A stretch of DNA of 64,000 bases from Xanthoparmelia taractica (lineage: Eukaryota > Ascomycota > Lecanoromycetes > Lecanorales > Parmeliaceae): assembly GCA_033085395.1 (NCBI GenBank), contig JANQBS010000166.1, forward strand, positions 1-64,000, written 5' to 3'. The position numbers and the translations under genes were made by a program. The notes below the pieces were generated by a model that had not been told where the DNA came from, made no database searches, and saw nothing but the letters and a program-made list of their open reading frames with translations. The first letter of the stretch is position 1. Every line of letters starts with the position of its first letter. Of this stretch, positions 46,063-57,191 are shown piece after piece.

Positions 46063-47100
46063 TCATGTGATATTCCCGTTATCCATGTGCTTAATAAGTA
46101 AGCGCGCTACTTCGCTGTTCCCCTTTCTGATCGCTTGAGACAGTACATCCTTTCCTCCGGGCGGTTTCGCATCGATATTAGCATTATAGATCAAAAGCAG
46201 CCGAACCATGGACTCGTCTCCTTTTGAGGCAGCATGCCATAGCGCAGTAGTCCCGCCAGGTGGACTTGCGTTGACATCAGCGCCATACTGGAGGAGCAAG
46301 CCTGTAGTCGCCAGGTCTTGCCGGTCAGCAGCGCGATACATCGCTGTTGAGCCACCAGGAGGCTTGACATCTACTCTGGCCCCCTTGCCTAGAAGCGTTT
46401 GCACCACCTTGGTATCGCCCTTTTCGGCTGCATGCCATAGCGTCGCGACACCTCCCGGGGGGTTGGCGTCGACGCTGAGGTCTGGAGTACGCAGCAAGGC
46501 CTCCAGGGCCTGCTCGCGCCCTTTCGAGTACGCGACGAGCAACGCTGGTTTGCCTCCGCTCGGCTTCGCGTTGGCATTAGCCCCGCAGGCAAGCAAGAGC
46601 TCTACCATGTCCTCGTACCCCTTGGCGACCGCTGTGTATAATGCCGTCGGCCCTGCTGGGGTTTTTGCTTCCAGATCTGGGCCCCCAGAGTCCAACAGCA
46701 TCTTCACGATCTCAAAGTTGTTATTCTCTACTGCCATGGTCAACGCCGGCTTTGCGCAGGAAGGACGCGAGTTGGAGTCAGCGCCGTGGTCAAGAAGCAT
46801 GCGGACGGTCTTTACATCTCCTTTCGAGACCGCTTCGTATAGCGCGTTGCCGAGATATGCACCCCCCTTCCCACTGGCTTTGACCTTCTTGGTCTTGTCT
46901 CCTTTCTCTTTTATTGGTTTGCCGTCCGACATTGGCCTTGATAGCCCTTCTGTTCCCTCTCTTACAGCATCTGAACCAGCGGCCCAGCCGGGATGATGAG
47001 TGATTTCCAAAATGGTGGGGCTAGTGCCGGAGACTGAGCCCGATGTCCTCGGATTCGGGTCATCGCGAGTATAGGGGGGTGGAGGAGGGAGATCGCCCAT
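46063..47100 (-). CDS. ankyrin-repeat protein with PPGG-loop repeats
   Basis: Single exon, 345 residues, ATG at 47100. A Pro-rich, disordered N-terminus (GDLPPPPPYTRDDPNPR) and a Lys-rich stretch (KGDKTKKVKASGKGG, about 67-81) lead into about eight ankyrin repeats of 33-35 residues (about 83-340). The consensus is LWHAAxKGDxxVVxxLLxxGAxVDAxPPGGxT. The loop between repeats is unusually uniform, with P(P/S)GG in six of them, which suggests recent duplication or selection. No kinase, NACHT or other partner domain is attached. Probably a protein-interaction scaffold; partners are unknown. Confidence 0.85.
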   Translation of the reverse strand: MGDLPPPPPYTRDDPNPRTSGSVSGTSPTILEITHHPGWAAGSDAVREGTEGLSRPMSDGKPIKEKGDKTKKVKASGKGGAYLGNALYEAVSKGDVKTVRMLLDHGADSNSRPSCAKPALTMAVENNNFEIVKMLLDSGGPDLEAKTPAGPTALYTAVAKGYEDMVELLLACGANANAKPSGGKPALLVAYSKGREQALEALLRTPDLSVDANPPGGVATLWHAAEKGDTKVVQTLLGKGARVDVKPPGGSTAMYRAADRQDLATTGLLLQYGADVNASPPGGTTALWHAASKGDESMVRLLLIYNANIDAKPPGGKDVLSQAIRKGNSEVARLLIKHMDNGNIT

Positions 47101-48203
47101 GGTGGAAAACAGGGTTGTTTGTCAGTGGAGGAGATAAGCTGGAAAGAGCTTATGTATGTGTTCTATACCAGGTGACTGCTTCATAAATGTATTGCTGACC
47201 TGTTGAAGAACAGGAAAGGCAGTGAAGGCTCTCCTAGACCTTCTGAGCCTCGTGGTGTAAGACCTTTACAACCATATTGACTTGGGATGTTCGCCTCTGT
47301 TCTTCACGGGCAGAAAGATGCCGTGAAGGATACATAAAATGATTATCAACAAGGCTGGCGAAGGGCAAGATACGAAGTGTCCAATCACAATCATTTGCTG
47401 GCATTCAGCTGCCTTGGCGTCCAGAGACCCCTCACTTTGATCTAATCCCAATGTAGCTAAGCTAGGGCTAGATTAGGTCTAGATGATAAGGTACTTTGCC
47501 CGGCCACTCCGGCGTCTTCACACCTGCATCAACATGCTCTCCTATTTCGAAACCACACAGGCTAGTTTAGCAGTCTAACAACTACACAATGAATACTCGT
47601 GCCTTGGGTCTGTTCTCTTGAATGAGATCCAATGGAGAATCCTATACGGTGGCCAGGAGCGCCCAGATCGAAATGATACGAATGGAGACATGTAACGGTC
47701 TCAGACCTACTGACTTGTGAATTTTGAGGCTGACATTGATTGACGACGGAGACTCTTCAGCAATGCTGTCTGAAGCTTTGTTCAATTCCATGACTAAGAG
47801 TCAAAACGACGTTGCGAAAGAGATAATTCGAAGCAGGAAAATATGATTCGCATATGAGCATGCATCTAGGCCATCAAAGAAGGTCAAGAAGAAATTAGAG
47901 AAGCACTTTCAACGGGTGATAGCAGTTTCAATCCATCCTGATTTTAAAACTATGTCCTCTTGCTCCCAATGTTACCCTTGCCTTTTTCAGAGGTCAAAGG
48001 GGTGTGAAAGCTTCTTTGACACAGCTGCACATGGTTGGTTAATCAGAAAGCGACTGGGTTCAATATCCCACCTCACCAAGCCAACGCTGCCTCATTGGAC
48101 CGAGCTGTTCCCAAGCAGCATATTATACACTCCAGAGCCGACAGAGTCTCCCTCAACGCCCGCCTAGCTACCATCAATCAACCATCCCATCAGTGCGAAT
48201 ACC
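47101..48203. other. intergenic, no gene recognised
   Basis: Ankyrin gene promoter at the left. No supported frame in the rest. Confidence 0.6.
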
Positions 48204-48677
48204 TCACAAAGACATGCCTCTGACCGATTTCGTCAAGACCTTCACATCCTCATTCACCTTCTCTTCCTCCACCTCTCTCTCCTCCATCCATTTCTCATCC
48301 ACCGCCTCGACTACTCCACGCTCCTGCACCTCACTTTCTCTCTCATCGTTGAAAGTGACAGCCGGCCTTTCTCTTCGTTTCTTCTCCTGAACCTTGCGAA
48401 CGACTAAGCTGACCAAGAGATGAACCGGCCCACGGCAATGTCGTCTTGTGTAGCCACACCCTCCATAGCCGCGACCCCCACAACGTCGTTGCACCGAGGC
48501 AGTGAATGGAGCGGTTGTCGGTGGCTGCGGATCGACCACTGCGGCATAGGTTGGAAGGGCGTCATGCTGGGTACTGATGGTTGGGTTGGAGGCATGTTTG
48601 GAAGGGCAGCGGCAGCGGTGGTAAGGGGCTGGCTTGTGACAGGTTGAGCAGCGAGGACCGCGGTTCTTGTGGCACAT
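48204..48677 (-). CDS. small Cys/His-rich hypothetical protein
   Basis: ATG at 48677 gives 157 residues; the in-frame region further upstream is treated as 5' UTR. The N-terminus MCHKNRGPRCSTCHKPAPYH has closely spaced Cys and His residues that could bind a metal. It is followed by a YRCRC-like cluster, a polar middle, GGRGYGGCGYTRRHC, and a highly charged Glu/Lys/Arg C-terminus (EKWMEEREVEEEKVNED). No known family. Such short proteins opening MCH...C are common in ascomycete genomes as hypotheticals. Expression support is needed to be sure it is real. Confidence 0.45.
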   Translation of the reverse strand: MCHKNRGPRCSTCHKPAPYHRCRCPSKHASNPTISTQHDALPTYAAVVDPQPPTTAPFTASVQRRCGGRGYGGCGYTRRHCRGPVHLLVSLVVRKVQEKKRRERPAVTFNDERESEVQERGVVEAVDEKWMEEREVEEEKVNEDVKVLTKSVRGMSL

Positions 48678-51600
48678 TTTGGTGGATTGGCTTGATCGAT
48701 GTGATGTGATGGTCAAGGTATTAGGTATCTGATGGCGGTCACAATCTTGTTTCTGGAATTGAATGCCGATTGAGACTTGGGGAGTGGATGATGCTGTACT
48801 GTTTCTATCGTTGGGGATCAAGCTCCTCTATATACGCATTTCCTACACAACCTCTCCTCTACAGTAGACACCGGAACGGCGCAACTCATCGGCTTCTGTA
48901 CACAGAACCCTGAGCCTCATTGCGTGTGCAGGTTTCAGGTTGAGAAACTTGTGGCTGGAATCGGGGCAATATCGCGCCGAGTCCATGTCTTGGCAGTGCG
49001 AGGCTTGGCATTTTTCGTGTCTTGAGGTGGATTTTGAGATTAGCGGCATCATGAAATGGGTTGACAAGGCGACTTGCGACCGCGCCGCCTTGCTGAGTGG
49101 TACATCATCCCTCCGTTCACCGTTGGACAAGTCAAGAGCCTCATGCTTTGCCAAAGGCGCAGTGGCATCTCTTCGGCTGCTTTCCGAGTTACAAAACCCC
49201 ACGTCAAGAGAAGTGAGCGGGCTGATAGCAAATGAAGAGATAAGTATGAAGCCAAGTATGAAGATTGCAACGGCGACTTGTTCTTCTCGCCAAGAGTCAA
49301 GCTCTTCTTCGTCGTATCGTTGCGAAAGCGATCGCAGCTTGCAGTCAGATTTCTTAAGGTGAGCATTATTTGGAAGATTGTGCTGAGGACGCTAGACATG
49401 GATATCTACGCGTTGTAAACATTCGGGAGGAAGGCGGCCGTTCCTGAACAGATTTCGCGATGATCTGGTTCATAACGTTTCCTGGCTCAACTTGACATGG
49501 CTGGATCCAAGGTACGAAAATTCCTCAGCATAGCACATATCAGCAATACAGGAAAACACTTCAACACTCATTACATGGATCGTAACAATAGCGTCTTCAT
49601 GCACTGCTCCTATGACTTCAAAGCCAACTAACAAAGAACCCAAGCACAAGAAGAAGGCGGCGGCAGAATATGGGGGGAGCGAGAATGCCAAAGCTTCTTC
49701 CTCCGAGGCCACCACATCGAAACTCGTGTCGCTCTTAACAATAATTGCCGAAGCGGAAGTAGCCAGTGCTAGACGTGTTATATGCTCTCTTTGATTTAGT
49801 CATGCTTGCTCGAAATGCTGTTCGTCACATCTGAGCTCGAGCGCTGTCTCATGTATGGCAAAGAAGTGAAAGAGCCCCCGGAGCATGTGCCAGCAAATTT
49901 CAAAGTAGGAGAATTCATTAGTAGGATTTGAGAGAGGTGAGCCCACAAATGTATCAGGCTTTGGTGGCTACAACTGTGGGCATAGAATTTGTTAGCTGCC
50001 CGGACTGCGCGGACTGAGGGCATTGTGGGAAAGGGGTAAAGATTGAGAACCAGGATTAGTAGGTATTTCTATAGAATTGACGAAGATCATGACAATGCCG
50101 ACCTTTTCTAGTCTGTCTGGGAATTGATAAAGAAGGTCACGAGGGCCTAGGTTGCCCGAGTTTTCGACCTTTATATGCCCTTGTCTGTAATCGCTAAGCA
50201 TCACAATACCTGTTGACTTGAGGGAACTTCATCTGGCATTCAATGTTATCGCCGCAATGCAATGATCGAACATTGCAATTGAAGATCTTCACAAAACACC
50301 GGCCCGCTTAGCCTCGACCTGCTCTCCTAAGTCCGAACATTATACTGTCACCAATCAGATTGTGAAAGACCTAGAATATGCGGTTAGAAACTGTTTGCTG
50401 TGGGGTAACCTAGAGCCTTCTGCACACACCCTGAGGAGCTATCTCTGGCATAATATTCGTGCCTCCAGACCGTATGGCCCGGTGCAAACTCGCGCCATAC
50501 TCTAACGCAACGGCAATCTGCAAGGGGCTGAGTTCATCCGAGCGGCATCCCTGATTGTTCAAGCACCGGTGCTCCAAATGCCATGTACATAGGTATAGGG
50601 CTGGGAGGGGGGCCGGGGCGGGGAAGGGAGGAGGCGGCCTTCGACGGAGGAAGTCCCTACCTACCAGCAACGGAAATTGGCAATGTGCCGATGCAGCGCT
50701 CATAGGTTTAAGGTGACGCACCATTGTCGTTCAAACACCGAGGCCTTGCCCTTACGCCATCGCATAACAAAAGACAAGTTCGCATGATTTTACTGTCCAA
50801 TGAATGTTCGGGCCATCAGTAGACGAACATGCTGATTGAGGAGGTGGCCCGAGCCGAGTAATAGCCTTGGTACCACCAGGAAAACTTGAACTGTCCGTGC
50901 CGTATTTCTGAAACTCGACCTTATACTCTACATGATACATCAGAATACAGTACCCGAATAGCAAACCCCCGTCATCGAGACCGCGGTTTCACCATCGCTT
51001 GGCTGGTGCCCGTTGGGCGTCCAACAATCCTGAAACGCCATGCGCCGTATGGCAAAGCATTACGCCGCCAAATTCTGATACAGTGTGCACCCACCACTAT
51101 CGTAAATAGAAAGGGGATTGAAATCTTTCTGCCACGGTCTGAGTTGACAGATAAGAATTCCAGTTGACGAAGCTCGCGCGCGCACTCTGTACTCTCCAGG
51201 TTCCAGCAACGATCTGAGGCCCATGGCATGTTTCAAGACTGTCTTCCCAGCTTGTTGCGAGTATGATACGGTGCCAGGGGACGTTCAGTTGGCCACGAAG
51301 ACTCTGTGTCATGCGTCATACCGCTTGACCTTACCCTATCAACTTCCTTATCCACGGGCGCGACCTACCAACCTCGCAAGACATACCCTATTCGCATCTT
51401 TGTCCGGTGGCACGGGCGACAGACAGGGTCCGAATTTTTAGTTGTTAAAGCCTCAAGAGTCTCTAATTAATCCATACTTGCGTGCGCGCCGCCGCTTGGC
51501 ATCTTGTACCTCTACTGCTACACTCAACAGGCAATATTCGCACCCAGGCTCAAACACGGGGCAACCCCACCTTGCCACAAGAATATGGACAGTTGCCTGT

Positions 51601-52193
51601 ATCGCATAGATTCATCTCCATGTTTTGTAGCATCCTGAGCAGCCTTTCAATGGATATGAGAGAGCATTCCCGAATCCCAAAAACCCTCTGGCCACCCCTA
51701 GCAATATGCTAACGCCCCACTATTCGAAATCTCTTCAATGTGGCACGGATTGTGCAACAACTTGAAAGTTCTTCGAGCGTCTAGCTGTGGGTTCCAGGGT
51801 GGTGTCTCTGCCTCGAGAGACAGCCGAGGTGCATTCGCCGTCTACTAGTAAGTCTGGAACTCTTTAGGTGCCCTTCTGTCATTGAAACAGGGGACGTGCA
51901 TGGGGCGGCGACCGAGTGCGCCGCATCTGCTAATGACTGGGTCTGGAGAACGTTTGCATAAAAGTCGAGAGCTTCCCACTTTCTCAAGGCTGGGTAAGCA
52001 CAGTCTTCAGGCACTCTCTGTACGGTCGTTCTTTTTGATCTCGGGCGTTGAACGTCCAAACCCTTCTTTCACCAATAGCAGCACTCCTTACAGTCTTTCC
52101 TTCTAACAAAACGTCGAGCGTTCAAGGCTCTGCATTTTCATCACCAGTCTCACAATCATTACCCCATCTCGATCCCACAGCCTGACGTTAGCA
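48678..52193. other. long gene-poor stretch
   Basis: Overlapping opposite frames at 48843-49202 (minus, 119 residues) and 48940-49362 (plus, 140 residues) are the only sizeable ones. Neither shows a motif, signal peptide or splice pattern I can support. Frames at 49470-49794 and 51223-51712 are similarly unsupported. The BYS1 gene promoter is at the right end. Confidence 0.5.
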
Positions 52194-52892
52194 ATGCGTT
52201 CCTTCGGGTCCAGCATTATCTCTCTTATGTTCATAGGCTTCTTCGCACTCAACACCGTTGCGATTCCATCTCCACGGTACCGTCAGTCATGGTCAGGAAC
52301 AGTGCCAGCTCCAGCTCCAGCTCCCGCACCAGCGCCAGCACAAGCTCCAGCGCCAGCCACCTCAGCGCCAGCTCCCGCTACCACCACCACGACCTCCTCA
52401 AGCAATTCACAAGACCAAAGCACGACCTCTTCTAACACTGGCTCAGGCTCCTCCAGCAGTGGCTCTGGTACCCCTGGACAGGCTTTAATCGTCAACAAAT
52501 GCAACTTCGACACCTATCTCTACGTCTGCAAACAACATCCGGCAAGCTGCGGCTCCACACAAACCCTCGCCGCCAACACGGGCTCTTATTCCGAGGCTTA
52601 TGCACCGTCGGGTGATGGGGGTCACTCGCTCAAGATCTCCGTGACGGAAGGATCGGGGGATATCTTGCAGTTCGAGTATACGAATGAGGGAAACGGCCAG
52701 GTCAGCTACGATTTGAGCGAGGTCAATGGTAACCCTTTTGGTCAGTGGGGTTTCAGTCTCACGAATACGACGACGGATGCGTTTTGCGCGCCACCGGCGA
52801 CAAGTTGCCCGGCTATCTTTACGCAGCCTACGAATGGTATTCCGTATACTTGCACCACTTCTGATGGGATTGGTGCTATACTTTGTGGCTAG
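52194..52892 (+). CDS. secreted BYS1-domain (thaumatin-like antigen family) protein
   Basis: Single exon, 232 residues. The signal peptide MRSFGSSIISLMFIGFFALNTVA is followed by a low-complexity linker of alternating Ala-Pro (about 38-62) and Ser/Thr (about 63-92), encoded by a short-period DNA repeat near 52300-52385. The C-terminal domain (about 95-232) begins GQALIVNKCNFDTYLYVC and contains SYSEAY, GGHSLKISVTEG, ILQFEYTN, VSYDLSEVNGNPF and paired cysteines (about seven). This matches the BYS1 family, first described as a Blastomyces yeast-phase protein and now common among fungal secreted proteins. The Pro/Ser linker suggests cell-wall association. The function is unknown. Confidence 0.8.
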   Translation: MRSFGSSIISLMFIGFFALNTVAIPSPRYRQSWSGTVPAPAPAPAPAPAQAPAPATSAPAPATTTTTSSSNSQDQSTTSSNTGSGSSSSGSGTPGQALIVNKCNFDTYLYVCKQHPASCGSTQTLAANTGSYSEAYAPSGDGGHSLKISVTEGSGDILQFEYTNEGNGQVSYDLSEVNGNPFGQWGFSLTNTTTDAFCAPPATSCPAIFTQPTNGIPYTCTTSDGIGAILCG

Positions 52893-54775
52893 TACGGTGC
52901 GACTAGAGAATCAAGAAGCGTTTTGCAGGGATGGGGGTAGAGAGTGTCTATGATATTTTTCGCCTCTTGGGCGCTTCGTCACTTGAAGTCTTTCTCTTTC
53001 GCTCGCAGGCCGGGCGGTTGCCATGGGCGCATTTTAGATTTGAATTTTTGAACCATGCTCATTATTTAAACTAAAGTTCTATGGAGATGCTGAATCTCGT
53101 ACGTACATAGGTGTCTACTTCACGTAAGCACGTCGGCTGTTGTCGAATGTTTTGGCAACGCCTTCGTGGAATGCTTTGTTCAATGGCGCATTGGAGAAAG
53201 GATACCTTTACCAGAACATAATTGAAATCTTCAGTGCTATCCAAGTACTCGCAGATGCTCATGCCTCGACCTTTTTCTCTTTCCCTTTCTCTCTGTGTGT
53301 CCATCTGCGTAAGGCACTACTCGGATGACCTCTCATGTGCAAGGTACATCAGCGTGAGCGGTCGCGCCGCAAGACTCCGCCCTCGAAATTCTACCACCCA
53401 GAAGTAGCAACAGCAATAAGACGGTATGAGAGCTGAGAGCGTTCGTTTTGTGACATGGCATTTTAATTCTGCGTATCTATACTCGCCTTCTTGTTGTATT
53501 CTTAGAAGATGACAAGGCTCCCTAAATACAGCACCGCCGTACTCCTGACCCTAAACCCAAAGTGGCATGGACTTGTTGCCATCGGAGGTGCGCTCCCTGC
53601 TCATCTCACCTTACGGCTCCCTCTCGAGATCCTCCCTCGCTCCTGCTCTGCTTATGACAAGTGTCTTTCATCCTTGGCAAGACTCTAGCCCGCGCTATAA
53701 GTTTATTGTTTCAGCGTTTGAGATTCGCCAACAGTCGCCATAATTTCGCAATGCATTATAGTGAGACTTGTTCGTGCATGGGAAAAGAACCAGATGCCTG
53801 AGAATAACGTTACTTCCATACTTTCTGACTTGTTCTGTAGACATGAATATAGGTCCGGTTGGCCTTTGAAGATACATTTAGGGTCCCAGAGCAGAGAACA
53901 CATGGATTGATTAGCCGGAGGGTCACAAGGGTGTTATGCAGTCTGGGATTCTCTGCCATCTGATCGGAAATGCTGGCCCTCCGTGTCTGCATTTAGGGAT
54001 GAGGATATGGTGGCAGGATGGTATGTCTTTAATCACTGCGCGCGTGGCTAAGGCTTACTGTCAGGTTGTCAGTTGCTACATAGCGTTGCAACTCAATTAC
54101 GGCGGTCGAGCAGTTGATGTGAGATTGGGAGGGCTCAGCCCTCAATGCCAAGACACCAGCTCTACTGCCAGTCCTAGGGCTAGGGTTAATCGAGGCATTT
54201 TTCCGAGGTAATGTCTCAATCTGGCAGACATGTAATCTAGACAGACAATGATACAGATTATTATTGGATTTATATTCGTGTGATCTTGTTGTTTGCGTGC
54301 TTAGCAAGTCTCACGCAACATGACGCTGACCACTCAGGAAACAGGGCTGGCGTCGCAGGATGTTGATGACATTCAATATTGCCAACACTCGTTTTTAGAA
54401 AGAAGCGAGCTCCAAGACTCCCAAATCTGGCCTCATGCCATTCTCGATATTACTGCAAAAAACACTCCTTTGGGCTGTGCTTCCCTAAGATTTTATCTTT
54501 AGGTCAATTTTAATCCCTGCAGGCTGTGCTTCCTCCAGGGATTCTCATACGCCACATGTTCCGCATTCAGCTTCTTCATCTCCGCCGCAGGTGGAGGGTA
54601 CATCCCTTCTGCTTGGAGACTATAAAGAACAATGTCCGTTTCTACTTCGAATATCTTGATGCTTCGTATTATACACTCAGATTCCTCGCGCAAACCCGAA
54701 TCCATTGCGTCCTTACCTGAATAGTGACCCTCGGACATATCCTCTCTTGAACAAAAAGTCATTTTTCCTATCAAA
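52893..54775. other. intergenic, no gene recognised
   Basis: Only short frames. A CTAGGGCTAGGG near 54175-54186 is a degenerate telomere-like motif. The GH128 promoter is at the right end. Confidence 0.55.
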
Positions 54776-55537
54776 ATGGTAGTGAAGAAGCGCTGCCTCC
54801 TCTGGGACTGGACCAACAGCTCCGGGCCCGGCAATCCCGGCGTCCCGTGGGCCATGAACCAGTGCAATTTCCAAGGCCCCCTCTCCTCCGTCAGCAACTG
54901 GAACACCTGGGTTCCCCCCGAGCTCCATGGCCGCGCTCCTTTTCGCCCTATGGTCCATCTCGAAGCCCAACTCTCCGGCGCCGACTGGCAGAATATCCTC
55001 ACCAGCAACCAGCCCATCATCCATTTCTTCAACGAGCCGGACAAGAATAATATCACGCCGCAACGCGCGGCGCAGGCGTGGCATAACCAGATGGTACCGT
55101 TGCGACAGCATAAGGGGAAGAAGTTGGTAGGGCCATCTGTGTCGAATGACGAGAATGGGCAGAGATGGCTCGAAGAGTTCATGCGTCTTATCTCCGCGAA
55201 CCCGCCGGATTATATCGGACTTCACTACTACGGCACCGACGGTAATGCCTGCATTCAGTACCTCAAAGGCATGCAGGCCAGATACCACAGGCCTATCATC
55301 GTCTCAGAGATTGCTTCCATCGCTCGGGATAAAGCTAGCGTGTATGGCTTTACTATCCAGCTGGCTAACTTCATGGATGAGACGGAGTGGATCTTTGAGT
55401 ACGGCTTTTTTGGCTGCATGCGGAAGCTGGCAGATGGGTTTGTTAGTCCGGCAGCGAGCCTGATGGAGCCTGATGGGAGGTTTACGGACTTGATGATGAA
55501 GCTGCAGTTTGATCAGCCGATTAAGCCGATTCACTGA
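54776..55537 (+). CDS. GH128-type glycoside hydrolase (Asl1-like beta-glucanase core)
   Basis: Single exon, 253 residues, with no signal peptide, so cytoplasmic or non-classically exported. The fold is the 'glycosyl hydrolase catalytic core' (GH128, beta-1,3-glucanase TIM barrel; fission yeast Asl1 group). It opens with LLWDWTNSS. The acid/base Glu87 is in IIHFFNEPDK and the nucleophile Glu178 in RPIIVSEIASI, with DYIGLHYYGTDGNA between and a TEWIFEYGFFGCM Trp/Tyr-rich subsite wall near the end. The length is that of an isolated catalytic domain. The likely role is trimming or remodelling of wall beta-1,3-glucan. Large antisense frames here are shadows of its GC-rich codons. Confidence 0.85.
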   Translation: MVVKKRCLLWDWTNSSGPGNPGVPWAMNQCNFQGPLSSVSNWNTWVPPELHGRAPFRPMVHLEAQLSGADWQNILTSNQPIIHFFNEPDKNNITPQRAAQAWHNQMVPLRQHKGKKLVGPSVSNDENGQRWLEEFMRLISANPPDYIGLHYYGTDGNACIQYLKGMQARYHRPIIVSEIASIARDKASVYGFTIQLANFMDETEWIFEYGFFGCMRKLADGFVSPAASLMEPDGRFTDLMMKLQFDQPIKPIH

Positions 55538-56621
55538 TGCGTGCAGCGATCAAGAAGAAGATTAGAAAACGGTGGTAATTTGTTTAACCTATTGAGTCAG
55601 CGCGTTGAGTTCGTGGGCATTGTGGGCGATTGGGGAGTATGCCTTGATTTGCGTTTCGTCAACTTTTGACTACCTGATAATAACCTTAGCCGTCGTTGGT
55701 TCGTCGTTTTATCTTACTGGCACCTTCCACTTCTTCGACAAGGTAGACTGCATATGTTGCAAGTGATTTTCAAATTGCTTAGTGGTCAGTCCCGGCTTCG
55801 ATGTGGGACTATCGCTGGGCTAGTAGCCGCATATATCATGGCGTCATCCTTGCTGTTGCATTCCCAGTCTATCAGACACAATCTTCATCCATCCCTGCCA
55901 GGATGTCACCTTTAATTCTGCTTTGCTCTGGGTTTGGGTTCAGACGACTCATCACGGATCTGTGCTGTATAGGACTTGTTCACAGTCTCTGTTGCTTCAT
56001 AAAGGAACTGGGGTGCACTGGTACAGGGTCCCAGACCAAGTGAATAGAGACGCTGTTAACGAGGCGCCAGCAGTACCTATATTCATATGTTTTCCAAGTG
56101 TCAAGCGTTCAACGCGAGACCAGGACCACCTGACTTTGGCTTGAAAGATACTAAAAGTCTCATGCTGTAGAGGAGCGATATGAAGGACGGACTGTCGGTC
56201 TGATCGCCAATGCGGCGGCAAAAAGAGCAGTCGATAGCCGATAGCCGGTATGTGCCACGAGTGCTGTGACCTTGCGCATCTCAAGATTGCCGTATCGGCT
56301 GTCGAGCACATGAGTCATTAATGGCGATTTACCTGGGTAATTGCCGCGATCAGTTGGCAAGGGTGGCTGTCGTGGACGTTGACGTGACACGCGACGTCAC
56401 CTGGACAAAGCGGATTGGGGTGATCCTGGATCTAAAGCCGCTCGGGCGCGTATCGCAAGGTTTCCGGGTAAGATTGATGTTGAGCTGTGGAAGTTGTTGC
56501 GGTTGGGAAGCTGAAAGGTCAAAAGTTCATCGATAGTCCATCGATCGCCCTCCTCGTTGAGACATCGCAAACTGCACTTAACAGCCGGAGAGCAAGATTC
56601 GACCACTACACCGTCACCGAG
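55538..56621. other. intergenic, no gene recognised
   Basis: 3' flank of the GH128 gene and promoter of the next secreted protein. Frames present are short and motif-free. Confidence 0.6.
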
Positions 56622-57191
56622 ATGAAACTTACCATATACCTTTCTATCTCATCTCTACTCGCCTGCGCTCTTGCCGCGATCTTGCAACCGAGCCCCAATG
56701 ACAGCCCACCTACCCCAAACGCTCTCCACCCTCGCGCACTACCCAAATTCATAACAACCCAATCGACCGGCGTGCACGTAATATGGGGCAACTACGCCAT
56801 CAACTTCTGGGAATCCGCCGCCTTCCTACCCCTGGCATCCGCCGCCCACCCGATGGCCGAGTTCTACCAAAGAGCCGCCTTGGAAGTCGTCCGGGCCCTC
56901 ACCAGCCACGTGATTACCCACACCTTCACGTTTGGCCTTGGCGCGCTCAATCTCTATGTGGATACGTTGGATGGGAGCCCGATTGATTGGCAGATGCTGG
57001 CTTCGTTTGCGAGCAATATGGTCGGTGCTGCGAATAGGGGGTGGACGGGTCATTATGGGGCGTTGGTCAAGGATAGGATGACGGGTGCGCTGACGGTGGT
57101 TAGTTTAGAGGCGGCGGGTGGGGTTGCGAGGGCGTGGTTGAGTGGGGGATCGTCGGTTGAGCAGTCGAGGAATGATCCGTTTGGTAGCTAG
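56622..57191 (+). CDS. secreted hypothetical protein, cysteine-free mature part
   Basis: Single exon, 189 residues from ATG 56622 (CCGAGATG). In-frame sequence upstream lacks any feature, while this Met begins a good signal peptide, MKLTIYLSISSLLACALAA. A Pro/Ser stretch (LQPSPNDSPPTPN) precedes a domain starting FITTQSTGVHVIWGNYAINFW. It contains AEFYQRAALEVVRAL, THTFTFGLGALNLYVD and VKDRMTGALTVVSLE. The mature part has no cysteine, unusual among small secreted proteins. The family is not recognised. A secreted or wall protein is inferred from the signal alone. Confidence 0.65.
   Translation: MKLTIYLSISSLLACALAAILQPSPNDSPPTPNALHPRALPKFITTQSTGVHVIWGNYAINFWESAAFLPLASAAHPMAEFYQRAALEVVRALTSHVITHTFTFGLGALNLYVDTLDGSPIDWQMLASFASNMVGAANRGWTGHYGALVKDRMTGALTVVSLEAAGGVARAWLSGGSSVEQSRNDPFGS

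Noticed and set aside
46208..46996. 262-residue plus-strand frame
   Set aside because: Exact antisense of the ankyrin repeats, with repeat-driven openness and no family features.
48025..48090. tRNA-like B-box (GGTTCAATATCC)
   Set aside because: No matching A-box or 7-bp acceptor stem 70 bases upstream.
48940..49362. 140-residue plus frame and opposing 119-residue frame
   Set aside because: Neither has recognisable domains or splice support; I could not choose a strand.
54499..55288. Two long minus-strand frames opposite the GH128 gene
   Set aside because: They mirror the GC-rich codons of GH128, lack motifs, and the plus-strand frame has both catalytic glutamates.
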